Assembly (NCBI GenBank): GCA_027859205.1
Contig: JAQIBH010000059.1
Span: forward strand, 1 to 33,017
Direction: 5' to 3'
Source: Bacteroidales bacterium
GTDB taxonomy: Bacteria; Bacteroidota; Bacteroidia; Bacteroidales; UBA12077
DNA: 33,017 nt
Shown: positions 24,293 to 31,859 of the stretch, piece by piece
Position numbering within the stretch: position 1 is the first letter of the stretch
Layout of the letters: each line of letters opens with the position of its first letter
The notes under the pieces: generated by a model
What the model was told of the DNA's origin: nothing
Seen by the model: the letters and a program-made list of their open reading frames with translations, nothing else
The model's database searches: none
Position numbers and translations under genes: made by a program

Positions 24293-25963
24293 ATGCCCGA
24301 TCAAATAAAAAATATCGAATATGACGTAGCCATTATCGGAGCAGGGATTAGTGGTTTAACTGCTGCTGCCATTGCTGGTAGATTTGGATTAAAATGTTGT
24401 ATTCTGGAAAAAGAACCCAATGCTGGAGGATATTTAGCAGGTTTCAACAGAAAAGATTTTCATTTCGATTCAGCAATACATTGGTTAAATCAATGTAATA
24501 AAAATGAAATGGTCGGCAGAATTTTTAACCTTATTGGTTCGGATAGCCCTAAAATAAAAACTATGGAAAATATCCATCGTTTTAAGGGCGAAACCTATAA
24601 TTATCTTTTAACAAACAATCCGGATAAACTTAAAGAAACCTTAATAAAAGATTTCCCCAACGAAAAAAATGGAATTAAAAAATTCTTTAAAGCTGCAAAA
24701 AAGATTGGAGCAGGATCTCTAAAGTATGCTAATCTTTTTAGAACCGATGAAAGCATGTCTGGCTTTGAAAAAATATTTTTCAAACTCAAACTATTTAAGT
24801 TTATTCTTCCACTTATTAAGTATGTATTTTATAGTGGTGAAAAAGGTGTTACTAAAGGACTTAATAAGTTTTTCAAAAATAAAAATCTTCATAAATTATA
24901 TAGCTCTGAGAAAGATTTACTTTCTTGTTTATTCCCAATTGCATGGGCATATAACAATGGTTATCAATTTCCGGAAAAAGGCGGAGCAAGAGTATTTATA
25001 CAATGGCTAAGTCATGTAAACAAGCAACTTAATAATGATTTAATTCTTAATGCTAAAGTTACAAAGCTCAACATCGTTAATGAATCGTGCGAAAATATTA
25101 TTTTTAAACAGAATGGAAAAGAACATACAATTAAAAGCAAATATGTAATATCTACAAATGATGTAGAGACTTTATACACTAAAATGTTACCGGAAAGTAC
25201 TATATCTCAAAAGTTTATAAAGAAACTTAATGATGCCGTTTTATATAGTTCTGCATTTACAGTTTCTATTGCTTTAGATTGCCCCGCTGAAGATTTAGGT
25301 TTTAATCAAGAGTTAATAAGTATTACCAAAGAAGGTATTAAACGGGATGATCATGATTGTGGTGATCCATTAATTAGTGATATCAGTGTAATAGCTCCAT
25401 CAGCGAGAGATAAATCCCTCACTCCTGAAGGAAAAGGTATGTTATCTTTTTTAATTCCTGCCTATATTGATTATAAAGATTATTGGCAAACGGAAAAAGA
25501 TGAAGCAGGAAATTTTATTCGAGGAGAAAAGTATAAAAAACTAAAAACCGAAGTTGCTGAAATTTTAATTAAGAGAGTAGAAAAAGAATTATCTGTCAAT
25601 ATAAAAAAACATATCCTGTTTTATGATGTTTCAACTCCAATAACTTATTTTCGATATACAGGTAATAAGAACGGAACCATGATGGGCGCTCGACCTGGTA
25701 AAAAAAATATGCAAGCAGGAATAGCGCATCATCAAACACCGATTAAAAATCTTATATTAAGTGGTCATTGGTCAGACTTAGGTGGAGGTGTTCCGATCTC
25801 AGTAAAAGCAGCCATTAATGCGGTTCTTTTGGTTCTTAAAAAAGATAAAAAAAAATCCTTTAAATTGCTATCAAATTATATAGATGGTAAAATCGATGTT
25901 AATAAATTAAATAAATCTTCCCTTGTAAAAGATTATGACAATTCGTGGAAAAACTTATCATAA
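24293..25963 (+). CDS. Second FAD-dependent oxidoreductase, CrtI/phytoene desaturase-like
   Basis: A 556-aa flavoprotein with AIIGAGISGLTAAAIAGRFG (Gly16, Gly18, Gly21) and CILEKEPNAGGYLAGF. FDSAIHWL follows and the C-terminal FAD-binding stretch is LILSGHWSDLGGGVPISVKAAINAVL. It is about 60 residues longer than the gene at 21001. It has an extra helical insertion around residues 145-210 (KLFKFILPLIKYVFYSG), which may bind membrane or a long acyl chain. The role is probably redox tailoring of the polyene or lipid. The 130-bp gap before it holds palindromic repeats and no gene. Confidence 0.9.
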   Translation: MPDQIKNIEYDVAIIGAGISGLTAAAIAGRFGLKCCILEKEPNAGGYLAGFNRKDFHFDSAIHWLNQCNKNEMVGRIFNLIGSDSPKIKTMENIHRFKGETYNYLLTNNPDKLKETLIKDFPNEKNGIKKFFKAAKKIGAGSLKYANLFRTDESMSGFEKIFFKLKLFKFILPLIKYVFYSGEKGVTKGLNKFFKNKNLHKLYSSEKDLLSCLFPIAWAYNNGYQFPEKGGARVFIQWLSHVNKQLNNDLILNAKVTKLNIVNESCENIIFKQNGKEHTIKSKYVISTNDVETLYTKMLPESTISQKFIKKLNDAVLYSSAFTVSIALDCPAEDLGFNQELISITKEGIKRDDHDCGDPLISDISVIAPSARDKSLTPEGKGMLSFLIPAYIDYKDYWQTEKDEAGNFIRGEKYKKLKTEVAEILIKRVEKELSVNIKKHILFYDVSTPITYFRYTGNKNGTMMGARPGKKNMQAGIAHHQTPIKNLILSGHWSDLGGGVPISVKAAINAVLLVLKKDKKKSFKLLSNYIDGKIDVNKLNKSSLVKDYDNSWKNLS

Positions 25964-25993
25964 TTATTGAAATATTAAAGCTTTAATTTAGGG

Positions 25994-26022
25994 TTTGAAT
26001 ATTAAAAAATATCTTACTTTTG
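25994..26022 (+). promoter_or_regulatory. Bacteroidota-type promoter before the TPR lipoprotein gene
   Basis: TACTTTTG at 26015-26022 fits the -7 consensus TAnnTTTG. TTTG at 25994-25997 is placed as the -33 element, with 17 bases between the two boxes, slightly short of the usual spacing. The start codon at 26045 is 22 bases downstream, leaving a short leader. This suggests that the TPR lipoprotein, and perhaps the ligase, have their own transcription start. Confidence 0.6.
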
Positions 26023-26044
26023 CCAACCACAAAATCATACTAAT

Positions 26045-26923
26045 ATGAAAATTTCTAAATTAATTCAAAGATTAATTATTATTCTAGTAATACAGTCGTG
26101 CACTGGCGGTGCTAACTTAACTAAACTTTCTGAGGATGGTGAAGCAGCATATCAAGTTGGAGATTATGAATTAGCTCTTTCTTCCTGGGAACAAATTATC
26201 GACAGCAAAGGTAAAAAAGCAAAAGCTCATGTTTATGTTGGTGCAGGGAAATCTGCTTTGGCTCTGAAACAAGACGATAATGCCAGATACTATCTTGAAA
26301 TAGCCAAAGAGAGTGGATATTCATCTCCAGAAATGTACGAATCTTTAGCCAGGGTCTACAAAAACATTGATAATTTATCGAAAGAAATTACTGCACTCGA
26401 AACCTATCGGGAAAAATATCCAGAGGGCGATAAAATAAGCACTATCACATCCCGCTTGTTTGAAACATATGTAGAAAGCGAAAACTGGGATTTGGGTAAT
26501 GATTTATGGCCGGAAATTGAAATTCAAGCTCAAACAAATCCTAAAATACTTGCCAATTATCTTACTATAAATAAGAACCTTGGTAAAAATATAGAATGCG
26601 ATAAACTTGCAAAACAAATTACCAAGCTGGATGCTAATAACATTACTGTTTTAGAATATTATGCCGAAAAATATTTTTGGAAAGCAGAGAATCTATACGT
26701 ATCAGAGATGAAAGCTTATAAAAACAAAAAAACAAACAGCCAATATAAAAAACTACTTAAAGCATTAGAAGAAGTATGGCCTAATTTTCAAAAATCCCGA
26801 GATTACTTCTTAAAGTTATATAAAATAGATCCTAAACCGGAATATGCTAAATATTTAGGAAATATTTACACTCGTTATGAGGATAAAGAAAAAGCCGCCT
26901 ATTATAATAAAAAGGCAAAGTAA
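26045..26923 (+). CDS. TPR-repeat lipoprotein
   Basis: A 292-aa protein with a short lipoprotein signal peptide (hydrophobic residues 7-17, lipobox VIQSC with Cys19). Helical TPR-type repeats follow, such as GEAAYQVGDYELALSSWEQII, KAHVYVGAGKSALALKQDDNARYYLEIAKES and PEMYESLARVYKNIDNLSKEI. A later motif, PEYAKYLGNIYTRYEDKEKAAYYNKKAK, ends the chain. It probably serves as a periplasmic scaffold for protein contacts. It is preceded by a promoter-like sequence and followed by a 350-bp gap. A role in the polyene locus is suggested by position only. Confidence 0.85.
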   Translation: MKISKLIQRLIIILVIQSCTGGANLTKLSEDGEAAYQVGDYELALSSWEQIIDSKGKKAKAHVYVGAGKSALALKQDDNARYYLEIAKESGYSSPEMYESLARVYKNIDNLSKEITALETYREKYPEGDKISTITSRLFETYVESENWDLGNDLWPEIEIQAQTNPKILANYLTINKNLGKNIECDKLAKQITKLDANNITVLEYYAEKYFWKAENLYVSEMKAYKNKKTNSQYKKLLKALEEVWPNFQKSRDYFLKLYKIDPKPEYAKYLGNIYTRYEDKEKAAYYNKKAK

Positions 26924-27279
26924 TCTTCAGTTTCTTTAAACTTTTAATTTTAAGATGTTCAATTTAGGTGCTTAGCAGATTTGCTAACAAGCTGATAAAA
27001 AGATTGCTAATTTCGAAACGTTTTATAATTAGCCGCTTAGCACCATTTAAACCCGACTCATTAATCAATAGGAATATTGGATTTTTGGATTAATGGATTA
27101 TTAAAAAGTAAATAAACTGCAAATCTATAATCTAGTATTCAATGATTCCATCAATACTTCAATTCATCGCAGGGTATCATTTAAAAAGGCTGATCTCTTA
27201 CACACCAATAAAAATAGTATTCAAATTCTTCCTGCTTTTAAATTTAAGATGTTAAATTTGGGAATTGTAAAATTTATTG
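26924..27279. other. 356-bp intergenic region with an imperfect direct repeat
   Basis: No gene was found in this gap. It holds a 28-nt direct repeat at 26941-26968 and 27235-27262 (25 of 28 identical, core TTAAGATGTT) spaced 294 bp apart, the second copy 17 bp before the ligase start. It also holds a 10-nt inverted repeat with one mismatch (GGTGCTTAGC at 26967-26976 and GCTTAGCACC at 27035-27044). The direct repeats could mark an insertion or be regulatory sites. Confidence 0.6.
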
Positions 27280-28587
27280 ATGATGAAAAAATTTCCGGAA
27301 GATATTGACATTCGTTCAAAAGAAGAAATTAATACATATCAAGAACAAAAATTGAGCGAATTATTACAGTATGTAAATAAAAACTCAAAATTTTATTCTG
27401 ATCTTTTTAAAGAGAATAATATCAATATTAGCGATATTAAAACCATTGATAATCTGCAAAAAATTCCTTTTACAACAAAGGATGACTTATACGAACAAAA
27501 TGATGATTTTATTTGTGTTGATCGCAGAAAAATTGTGGATTATATCACCACTTCCGGAACTCAAGGCGATCCTGTAACTTTCGCTATGACCGATGCCGAT
27601 TTAGAACGATTGGCTTATAATGAATATATATCATTTAAATGTTCAGATGGAAATCCTGATGATATTTACCAATTAATGGTAACGCTTGATCGTCGATTCA
27701 TGGCTGGGTTAGCCTATTTCTTAGGCATTAAAAAAATGGGTGCCGGAATGGTACGTGTAGGAAATGGTATGATAGAATTACAATGGGATACTATTCGAAG
27801 AATTCAACCAAATGCACTAATTGCTGTTCCATCGTTCATTTTAAAACTAATTGAATATGCCGAAGCAAACGGAATAGATTACAAAAACTCCAGTATTAAA
27901 AAAGCTATTTGTATAGGAGAATCATTGCGCAACTCTGATTTTACTCTTAATACGCTCGGACAACGCATAAAAGATAAATGGGATATTAAATTATATTCAA
28001 CATATGCATCAACAGAAATGGGCGCTGCTTTTGCCGATTGTGCTCACGAAAATGGCGGTCATCATCGACCCGAATTGTTAATTGTAGAATTTGTTGATGA
28101 ATGTAATAATCCCGTAGCAGCAGGTGAAGCTGGAGAGTTAGTTATTACAACACTTGGTGTTGAAGGAATGCCATTAATTCGTTTTAAAACTGGCGATGTG
28201 TTACAACATTTTACAGAGCCTTGTGCTTGTGGAAGAAATTCAATGCGTTTAGGTCCTGTAATTGGTCGAAAAAACGAAATGATTAAATATAAAGGTACAA
28301 CCTTATATCCTCCTTCATTGTACGATATTTTAAACGATATGGAGTATGTAGAGAATTATATTATTGAGGTATCAACAAACCAAATTGGAACAGACGATAT
28401 TTTAATTCGAATTGCTACAAACGGACATACACCTGAAAATTTCGAGAAATATATTAAAGATCATTTTAGAGCCAAATTAAGAGTTGCTCCTACTATTCAG
28501 TTCGAATCAAAAGAATCTATCAATAAAGTAAAATTCCCGGAACTAAAGCGGAAACCCGTTGTGTTTATTGATAAAAGGAAGAAATAA
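27280..28587 (+). CDS. PaaK-like acyl-CoA/AMP ligase
   Basis: A ~435-aa member of the phenylacetate-CoA ligase branch of ANL enzymes. The phosphate loop is TTSGTQGDP, the adenine region STYASTEMG, the ribose-binding Asp lies in RFKTGDVL, and GRKNEMIKYKGTTLYP leads to the small C-terminal domain. CACGRNS fits the family's cysteine-containing zinc loop. It activates a carboxylic acid as adenylate and loads it on CoA or ACP. In aryl-polyene pathways a ligase primes the aromatic starter, so this is a good candidate (inference). ATG 27280 is preferred; 27283 and TTG 27277 are alternatives. A duplicate of its last ~37 codons remains at 29504-29614. Confidence 0.9.
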   Translation: MMKKFPEDIDIRSKEEINTYQEQKLSELLQYVNKNSKFYSDLFKENNINISDIKTIDNLQKIPFTTKDDLYEQNDDFICVDRRKIVDYITTSGTQGDPVTFAMTDADLERLAYNEYISFKCSDGNPDDIYQLMVTLDRRFMAGLAYFLGIKKMGAGMVRVGNGMIELQWDTIRRIQPNALIAVPSFILKLIEYAEANGIDYKNSSIKKAICIGESLRNSDFTLNTLGQRIKDKWDIKLYSTYASTEMGAAFADCAHENGGHHRPELLIVEFVDECNNPVAAGEAGELVITTLGVEGMPLIRFKTGDVLQHFTEPCACGRNSMRLGPVIGRKNEMIKYKGTTLYPPSLYDILNDMEYVENYIIEVSTNQIGTDDILIRIATNGHTPENFEKYIKDHFRAKLRVAPTIQFESKESINKVKFPELKRKPVVFIDKRKK

Positions 28588-28602
28588 GATTAATAATATT
28601 TT

Positions 28603-29307
28603 TTAAAACTTATAGCCTATTGATATAGTTATTGGGTAAAATTCATTCTGAAACTCTACATTTTTTTCTTCTTTTAAATAATCAATATAATCATAGACCT
28701 CGTCCTTTCTAATTGGTATTAATCAGCCTACAGTCCAATAGCTTCTCCTTTTTGACGATTTAAAATCAAGCCCAAACCCCACCGTTCCGCCATTGAATTT
28801 TTTATTATAATCAGGTTTGTCATAAATATTAATTCCAGCATTATATCCATACATGGCTTGTAAATATGGATTAATATTTAATCTAGAAGGAATATTTAGT
28901 TTAATACCAACATTATACCCGAAATCCATAAAAGCCCATCCCAATCCCCCAAAAATTCCGACATCTTCAAAAATGTTAAATGTTAATTTAAAACCAACTA
29001 ATCCTCCATAATCCAGGCCTAAACCAATCGCCTTTGTTACAATCTCCTTTTTCTCAATTTCGACTATAGTATCAATTTCGGCGTTAGATTGACCATAAGT
29101 ATAATATTTAATCGAGCTTATTTCTGAAATAGGTAAATGTGTTTCTATTAATTTATTTTTTATAAAAGTTTTAAAATAAATAAATGTACTATCCTCTTTT
29201 TGTATTTTACATTCAATTATATCACCATTTGTTCTAGTTAATACATCCTGTGAATAACAACTAAAACTAATAATTATCAATAATACCAAAACAATAATTT
29301 TTCTCAT
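28603..29307 (-). pseudogene. Outer-membrane beta-barrel-type protein gene broken by an in-frame TGA
   Basis: Read on the minus strand from ATG 29307, this encodes a signal peptide (MRKIIVLVLLIIISFSCYSQ) and a domain rich in beta strands (GVFGGLG-like repeats such as GLGLDYGGLVGFKLTFNIF and GGTVGFGLDF). It then meets TGA at 28723-28725. The same frame stays open for 39 more codons (LIPIRKDEVYDYIDYLK ... YPITISIGYKF) to TAA at 28603. The terminal aromatic Phe and alternating pattern are typical of the last strand of an outer-membrane barrel, so the full protein would be ~234 aa. The TGA is best read as a nonsense mutation, though a sequencing error or readthrough is possible. It converges with the ligase, only 15 bp apart. 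Confidence 0.8.
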
Positions 29308-29503
29308 AATTAGTTTTTTTTTGAAAATCTAATTTACTATAAATTATTGGAATTTGTTATGGAATAGTTACGAAATTGTAAACACTTGTAATGAATAAAA
29401 AATAATTGTTTTGCCAGTCAAGTATAAGAAATTGCTTAAAGAGTGTCATATTTTTGGTAATGAGATAAATAAGAATGAAATTAAAATCTAATTCAGTATT
29501 CAA

Positions 29504-29614
29504 TTATATGTTGAATGTATTTTTCAGTTCGAAACAAAAGAATATATTAATAAAAAGGAATTTCCAGAATTAAAACGTAAACCGGTTGTGTTTATTGATA
29601 AGCGTAAAAAGTAG
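29504..29614 (+). pseudogene. Remnant duplicating the 3' end of the PaaK-like ligase
   Basis: This frame reads QLYVECIFQFETKEYINKKEFPELKRKPVVFIDKRKK and then TAG. It matches the ligase C-terminus (...IQFESKESINKVKFPELKRKPVVFIDKRKK), including the final 17 residues almost exactly. Only ~37 codons survive; a TAA lies a few codons upstream in frame and no start is present. It is the tail of a lost ligase paralogue or a displaced copy, followed by a terminator-like hairpin at 29663-29702. Confidence 0.85.
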
Positions 29615-29951
29615 GTTAGCTTTTGACTGTTAACATTTAGATTTAAGAAATAAACTATTTATAAAGAACAAGCTTTTATCGCCTGTTCTTTTCTTTTTAT
29701 ATTTTAATTATATTTGTTATAACAACAAATTACCTTGAATTAAAACCGATTGGTTCAAAAATCTGTAAAATTAAAACGCATTGTAACAATGTATATAAAA
29801 ACAGACGATATATCAGTAAATTCATGGGTTGTAGCCCACATTAAGTTTGGTGTAATTAGACAGGATAGTAGCCCGCAATCGGCAACTATTCATAGCGCAA
29901 ACGTTATGAGTAAGGCTATTTCAGTCTATGGAATTTAGTTACAATTTTTAT
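29615..29951. other. Gene-poor region with a terminator and small hairpins
   Basis: No supported gene. It contains the terminator-like hairpin described separately and short inverted motifs such as GGGTTGTAGCCC near 29826, which resemble the palindromic repeats found elsewhere in the window. A 62-codon open frame at 29750-29938 has no recognisable pattern. Confidence 0.5.
29663..29702 (+). terminator. Intrinsic terminator-like hairpin
   Basis: AAAGAACA pairs with TGTTCTTT around a short loop (with a G-C/C-G extension and one mismatch). The T-rich tail TTCTTTTTATATTTT follows directly. It lies 48 bp after the stop of the ligase remnant and may be the original end of the operon. It is the best terminator-like structure I found on the + strand. 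Confidence 0.65.
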
Positions 29952-29959
29952 TATCTTTG
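29952..29959 (+). promoter_or_regulatory. -7 box of a Bacteroidota promoter for the toxin-antitoxin pair
   Basis: TATCTTTG matches TAnnTTTG and lies 16 bases before the ATG at 29976. The AT-rich upstream sequence has no clear -33 TTG. The spacing and place support it as the promoter of the toxin-antitoxin operon. Confidence 0.5.
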
Positions 29960-29975
29960 TAAAAAAAAGTAGAAA

Positions 29976-30218
29976 ATGGACTTACAGACTAGAAAAATAC
30001 ATTTCATTCAAGAAATTTTAAGAGTAAAGAATGAAAATATTATCGAGAAACTTGAAAAGATACTACATCAGGAAAGGAAAAAAGTAATTGATAAAGAATT
30101 AAGTCCAATGACAATTGAAGAATTTAATTCTTTTATAGATAGTGCTGAAAGTGATTCAAAAGATGATAGATTGTATAATGCTGGAGAAATCATAAAGGAT
30201 ATTGATACATGGAAATAA
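29976..30218 (+). CDS. Putative antitoxin of a type II toxin-antitoxin pair
   Basis: An 80-aa, mostly helical, charged protein with MDLQTRKIHFIQEILRVKNENIIEKLEKIL at the start, a frequent pattern of Bacteroidota ParE/RelE-linked antitoxins. SPMTIEEFNSFIDSAESDSKDDRLYNAGEI is the flexible toxin-wrapping tail. Its stop overlaps the toxin ATG by 10 bp, as is usual for such pairs. It should neutralise the toxin and may repress its own promoter. The call rests mainly on the linked toxin. Confidence 0.82.
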   Translation: MDLQTRKIHFIQEILRVKNENIIEKLEKILHQERKKVIDKELSPMTIEEFNSFIDSAESDSKDDRLYNAGEIIKDIDTWK

Positions 30219-30517
30219 AAGTCTTTTGGACAGAGACAGCATTAAAAAACCTTGAAGAAGTCTTTGAATATTACAAGTTTAAAGCTTCCTTACGAGTAGC
30301 GAGAAAACTGGTTAAAGGTCTAGTTAAATCAACAATTCAAATTCAAAACTCTCCTAATATAGGTAAGAAAGAAGAACTACTAATTGATAGAAAATTTGTA
30401 TATCGCTTTTTGATTGTTGGAAACTACAAGATAATTTATTGGACTGAAGATAATTATATTAAAATTGCTACTGTCTTTGATTGCAGACAAAATCCTAAAA
30501 AAATAAGAAAAGTATAG
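30209..30517 (+). CDS. ParE/RelE-family toxin
   Basis: A 102-aa protein with the family layout: EIKVFWTETALKNLEEVFEYYK at the N-terminus, SPNIGKKEEL in the middle and YRFLIVGNYKIIYW. It ends with IKIATVFDCRQNPKKI, where the Arg in the last strand is the hallmark 'FD.RqnP'. Such toxins block gyrase (ParE) or cut mRNA on the ribosome (RelE); sequence alone does not separate them here. It is coupled to the antitoxin by a 10-bp overlap and lies in the disturbed region between the biosynthetic locus and the minus-strand lipid genes. Confidence 0.9.
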   Translation: MEIKVFWTETALKNLEEVFEYYKFKASLRVARKLVKGLVKSTIQIQNSPNIGKKEELLIDRKFVYRFLIVGNYKIIYWTEDNYIKIATVFDCRQNPKKIRKV

Positions 30518-30536
30518 TTGACTAACACATAACAAT

Positions 30537-31763
30537 CTAAAATGAATTCAAGTACTTCTTAAACACAAGTGTAGCATTATGCCCGCCAAACGCAAAAGAA
30601 TTGCTTAAAACAATATCTAAATTTTGTTTACGTAGCTTGTTAGGAACATAATCTAAATCTAAATCAGGATCTGCTTCATCAAGACTTATAGTTGGAGGTA
30701 TAACAGAATCTTTTATTGCAAGAACACTAATAATACTTTCAATTGCACCTGCTGCTCCAATGGTATGTCCTGTCATTGATTTTGTAGACGAAACAGGGAT
30801 TTTATAAGCCCGTTCTCCAAAAACTTTTTTAATGGCTTTTGTTTCGTATAGATCATTAAGCATGGTTGATGTACCATGTGCATTTATGTAGCTAACATCA
30901 TTTATTGTAATTCCGGCATTTTTTAAAGCTTGCTCCATTGTATCAGCCATTCCCGCACCATCGGGTTTTGGAGCCATGATATTGTATGATTCATTGGTAA
31001 AAGCGTAATCTACTAATTCGGCGTAAATCTTTGCTCCGCGAGCCTTTGCTGATTCTTCAGATTCAATTATCATAATACCTGCACCTTCGCCTATAACAAA
31101 ACCATCACGGTTTTTTGAGAATGGGCAACTTGCCTTTTCTGGATTTTCATTATTTGTTGCAAGAGCATAAATTTCATTAAACCCGTCTATTTCTTCTTTA
31201 TTAATAATTGAATCGGCGCCACCGACAATCATCATATCTGTTCGTCCAGCTTTTATAGCATCATAACCTAAGGCAATGGCAAAAGCGGATGATGAACAAG
31301 CCGATGATGTAGTAAAATTAGGACCTTCAATATTATATCGCATCCCTATCCAAGCCGACATGGCATTGTTCATGCGTTTTAAAATTAGATTTTTAGATGT
31401 TGTTCCTTCTTCAGTACTTGAATCACCGGTATTAACAACACCTAAAATAACACCAACACGCTTTTTATCTAACTGATCAAAATCAATATTATGTTTCTCA
31501 ATGGCCTCAACGGCGCAAACATATGACATTTGCGTTACACGAGTCATTTGTTTTGAAATCCTTTTTTTGATTATTTCTGACGATTTATCAGAAAATTCAG
31601 GTGAAAGTTCAGCAGCAATTTGTGTTTGATTTTCTGAAGCATCAAATAAAGAAATTTTCTTTACGCCACTTTTCCCTTCTTGAATATTCTTCCAGGTTTC
31701 CTCCCAATCAAGTCCCAATGCAGTAAGCATATTAAACCCTGTAACTACTACTTTCTTCCCCAT
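30537..31763 (-). CDS. Beta-ketoacyl-ACP synthase (FabF family)
   Basis: A 408-aa KS with Cys156 in TTSSACSSSAFAI, His296 in YINAHGTSTMLND, His333 in SSTKSMTGHTIGAAGA and the NSFAFGGHNATL loop. All catalytic residues are present. It is the most FabF-like of the ketosynthases here. It is transcribed toward the toxin gene, 19 bp away, and lies 96 bp downstream of a 3-hydroxyacyl-CoA dehydrogenase gene on the same strand. It may be an extra elongase for the locus or part of general lipid synthesis. Two TAnnTTTG-like boxes lie upstream on the minus strand (31803-31810 and 31812-31819). Confidence 0.94.
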   Translation of the reverse strand: MGKKVVVTGFNMLTALGLDWEETWKNIQEGKSGVKKISLFDASENQTQIAAELSPEFSDKSSEIIKKRISKQMTRVTQMSYVCAVEAIEKHNIDFDQLDKKRVGVILGVVNTGDSSTEEGTTSKNLILKRMNNAMSAWIGMRYNIEGPNFTTSSACSSSAFAIALGYDAIKAGRTDMMIVGGADSIINKEEIDGFNEIYALATNNENPEKASCPFSKNRDGFVIGEGAGIMIIESEESAKARGAKIYAELVDYAFTNESYNIMAPKPDGAGMADTMEQALKNAGITINDVSYINAHGTSTMLNDLYETKAIKKVFGERAYKIPVSSTKSMTGHTIGAAGAIESIISVLAIKDSVIPPTISLDEADPDLDLDYVPNKLRKQNLDIVLSNSFAFGGHNATLVFKKYLNSF

Positions 31764-31802
31764 TTATATTTAAATCATTAACAATTCAGATGAAATAGAC
31801 CT

Positions 31803-31819
31803 CAAAATTAACAAAATTA
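31803..31819 (-). promoter_or_regulatory. Possible tandem -7 boxes for the minus-strand KS
   Basis: On the minus strand TAATTTTG occurs twice (31803-31810 and 31812-31819), matching TAnnTTTG, 40-56 bases before the ATG. A TTTG further upstream could serve as -33 for one of them. In such AT-rich DNA chance matches are common. Confidence 0.35.
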
Positions 31820-31859
31820 ATTACAAATCGAATATTAAGATCAAACGTTCGAAATAATT

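Noticed and set aside
24726-25010. A 94-codon plus-strand frame inside the second FAD oxidoreductase gene
   Set aside because: It lies wholly within a well-supported flavoprotein frame and shows no family pattern.
29750-29938. A 62-codon open frame between the terminator and the toxin-antitoxin genes
   Set aside because: It starts at TTG, has no recognisable motif, covers hairpin-like repeat sequence and has no start signal; most likely non-coding.
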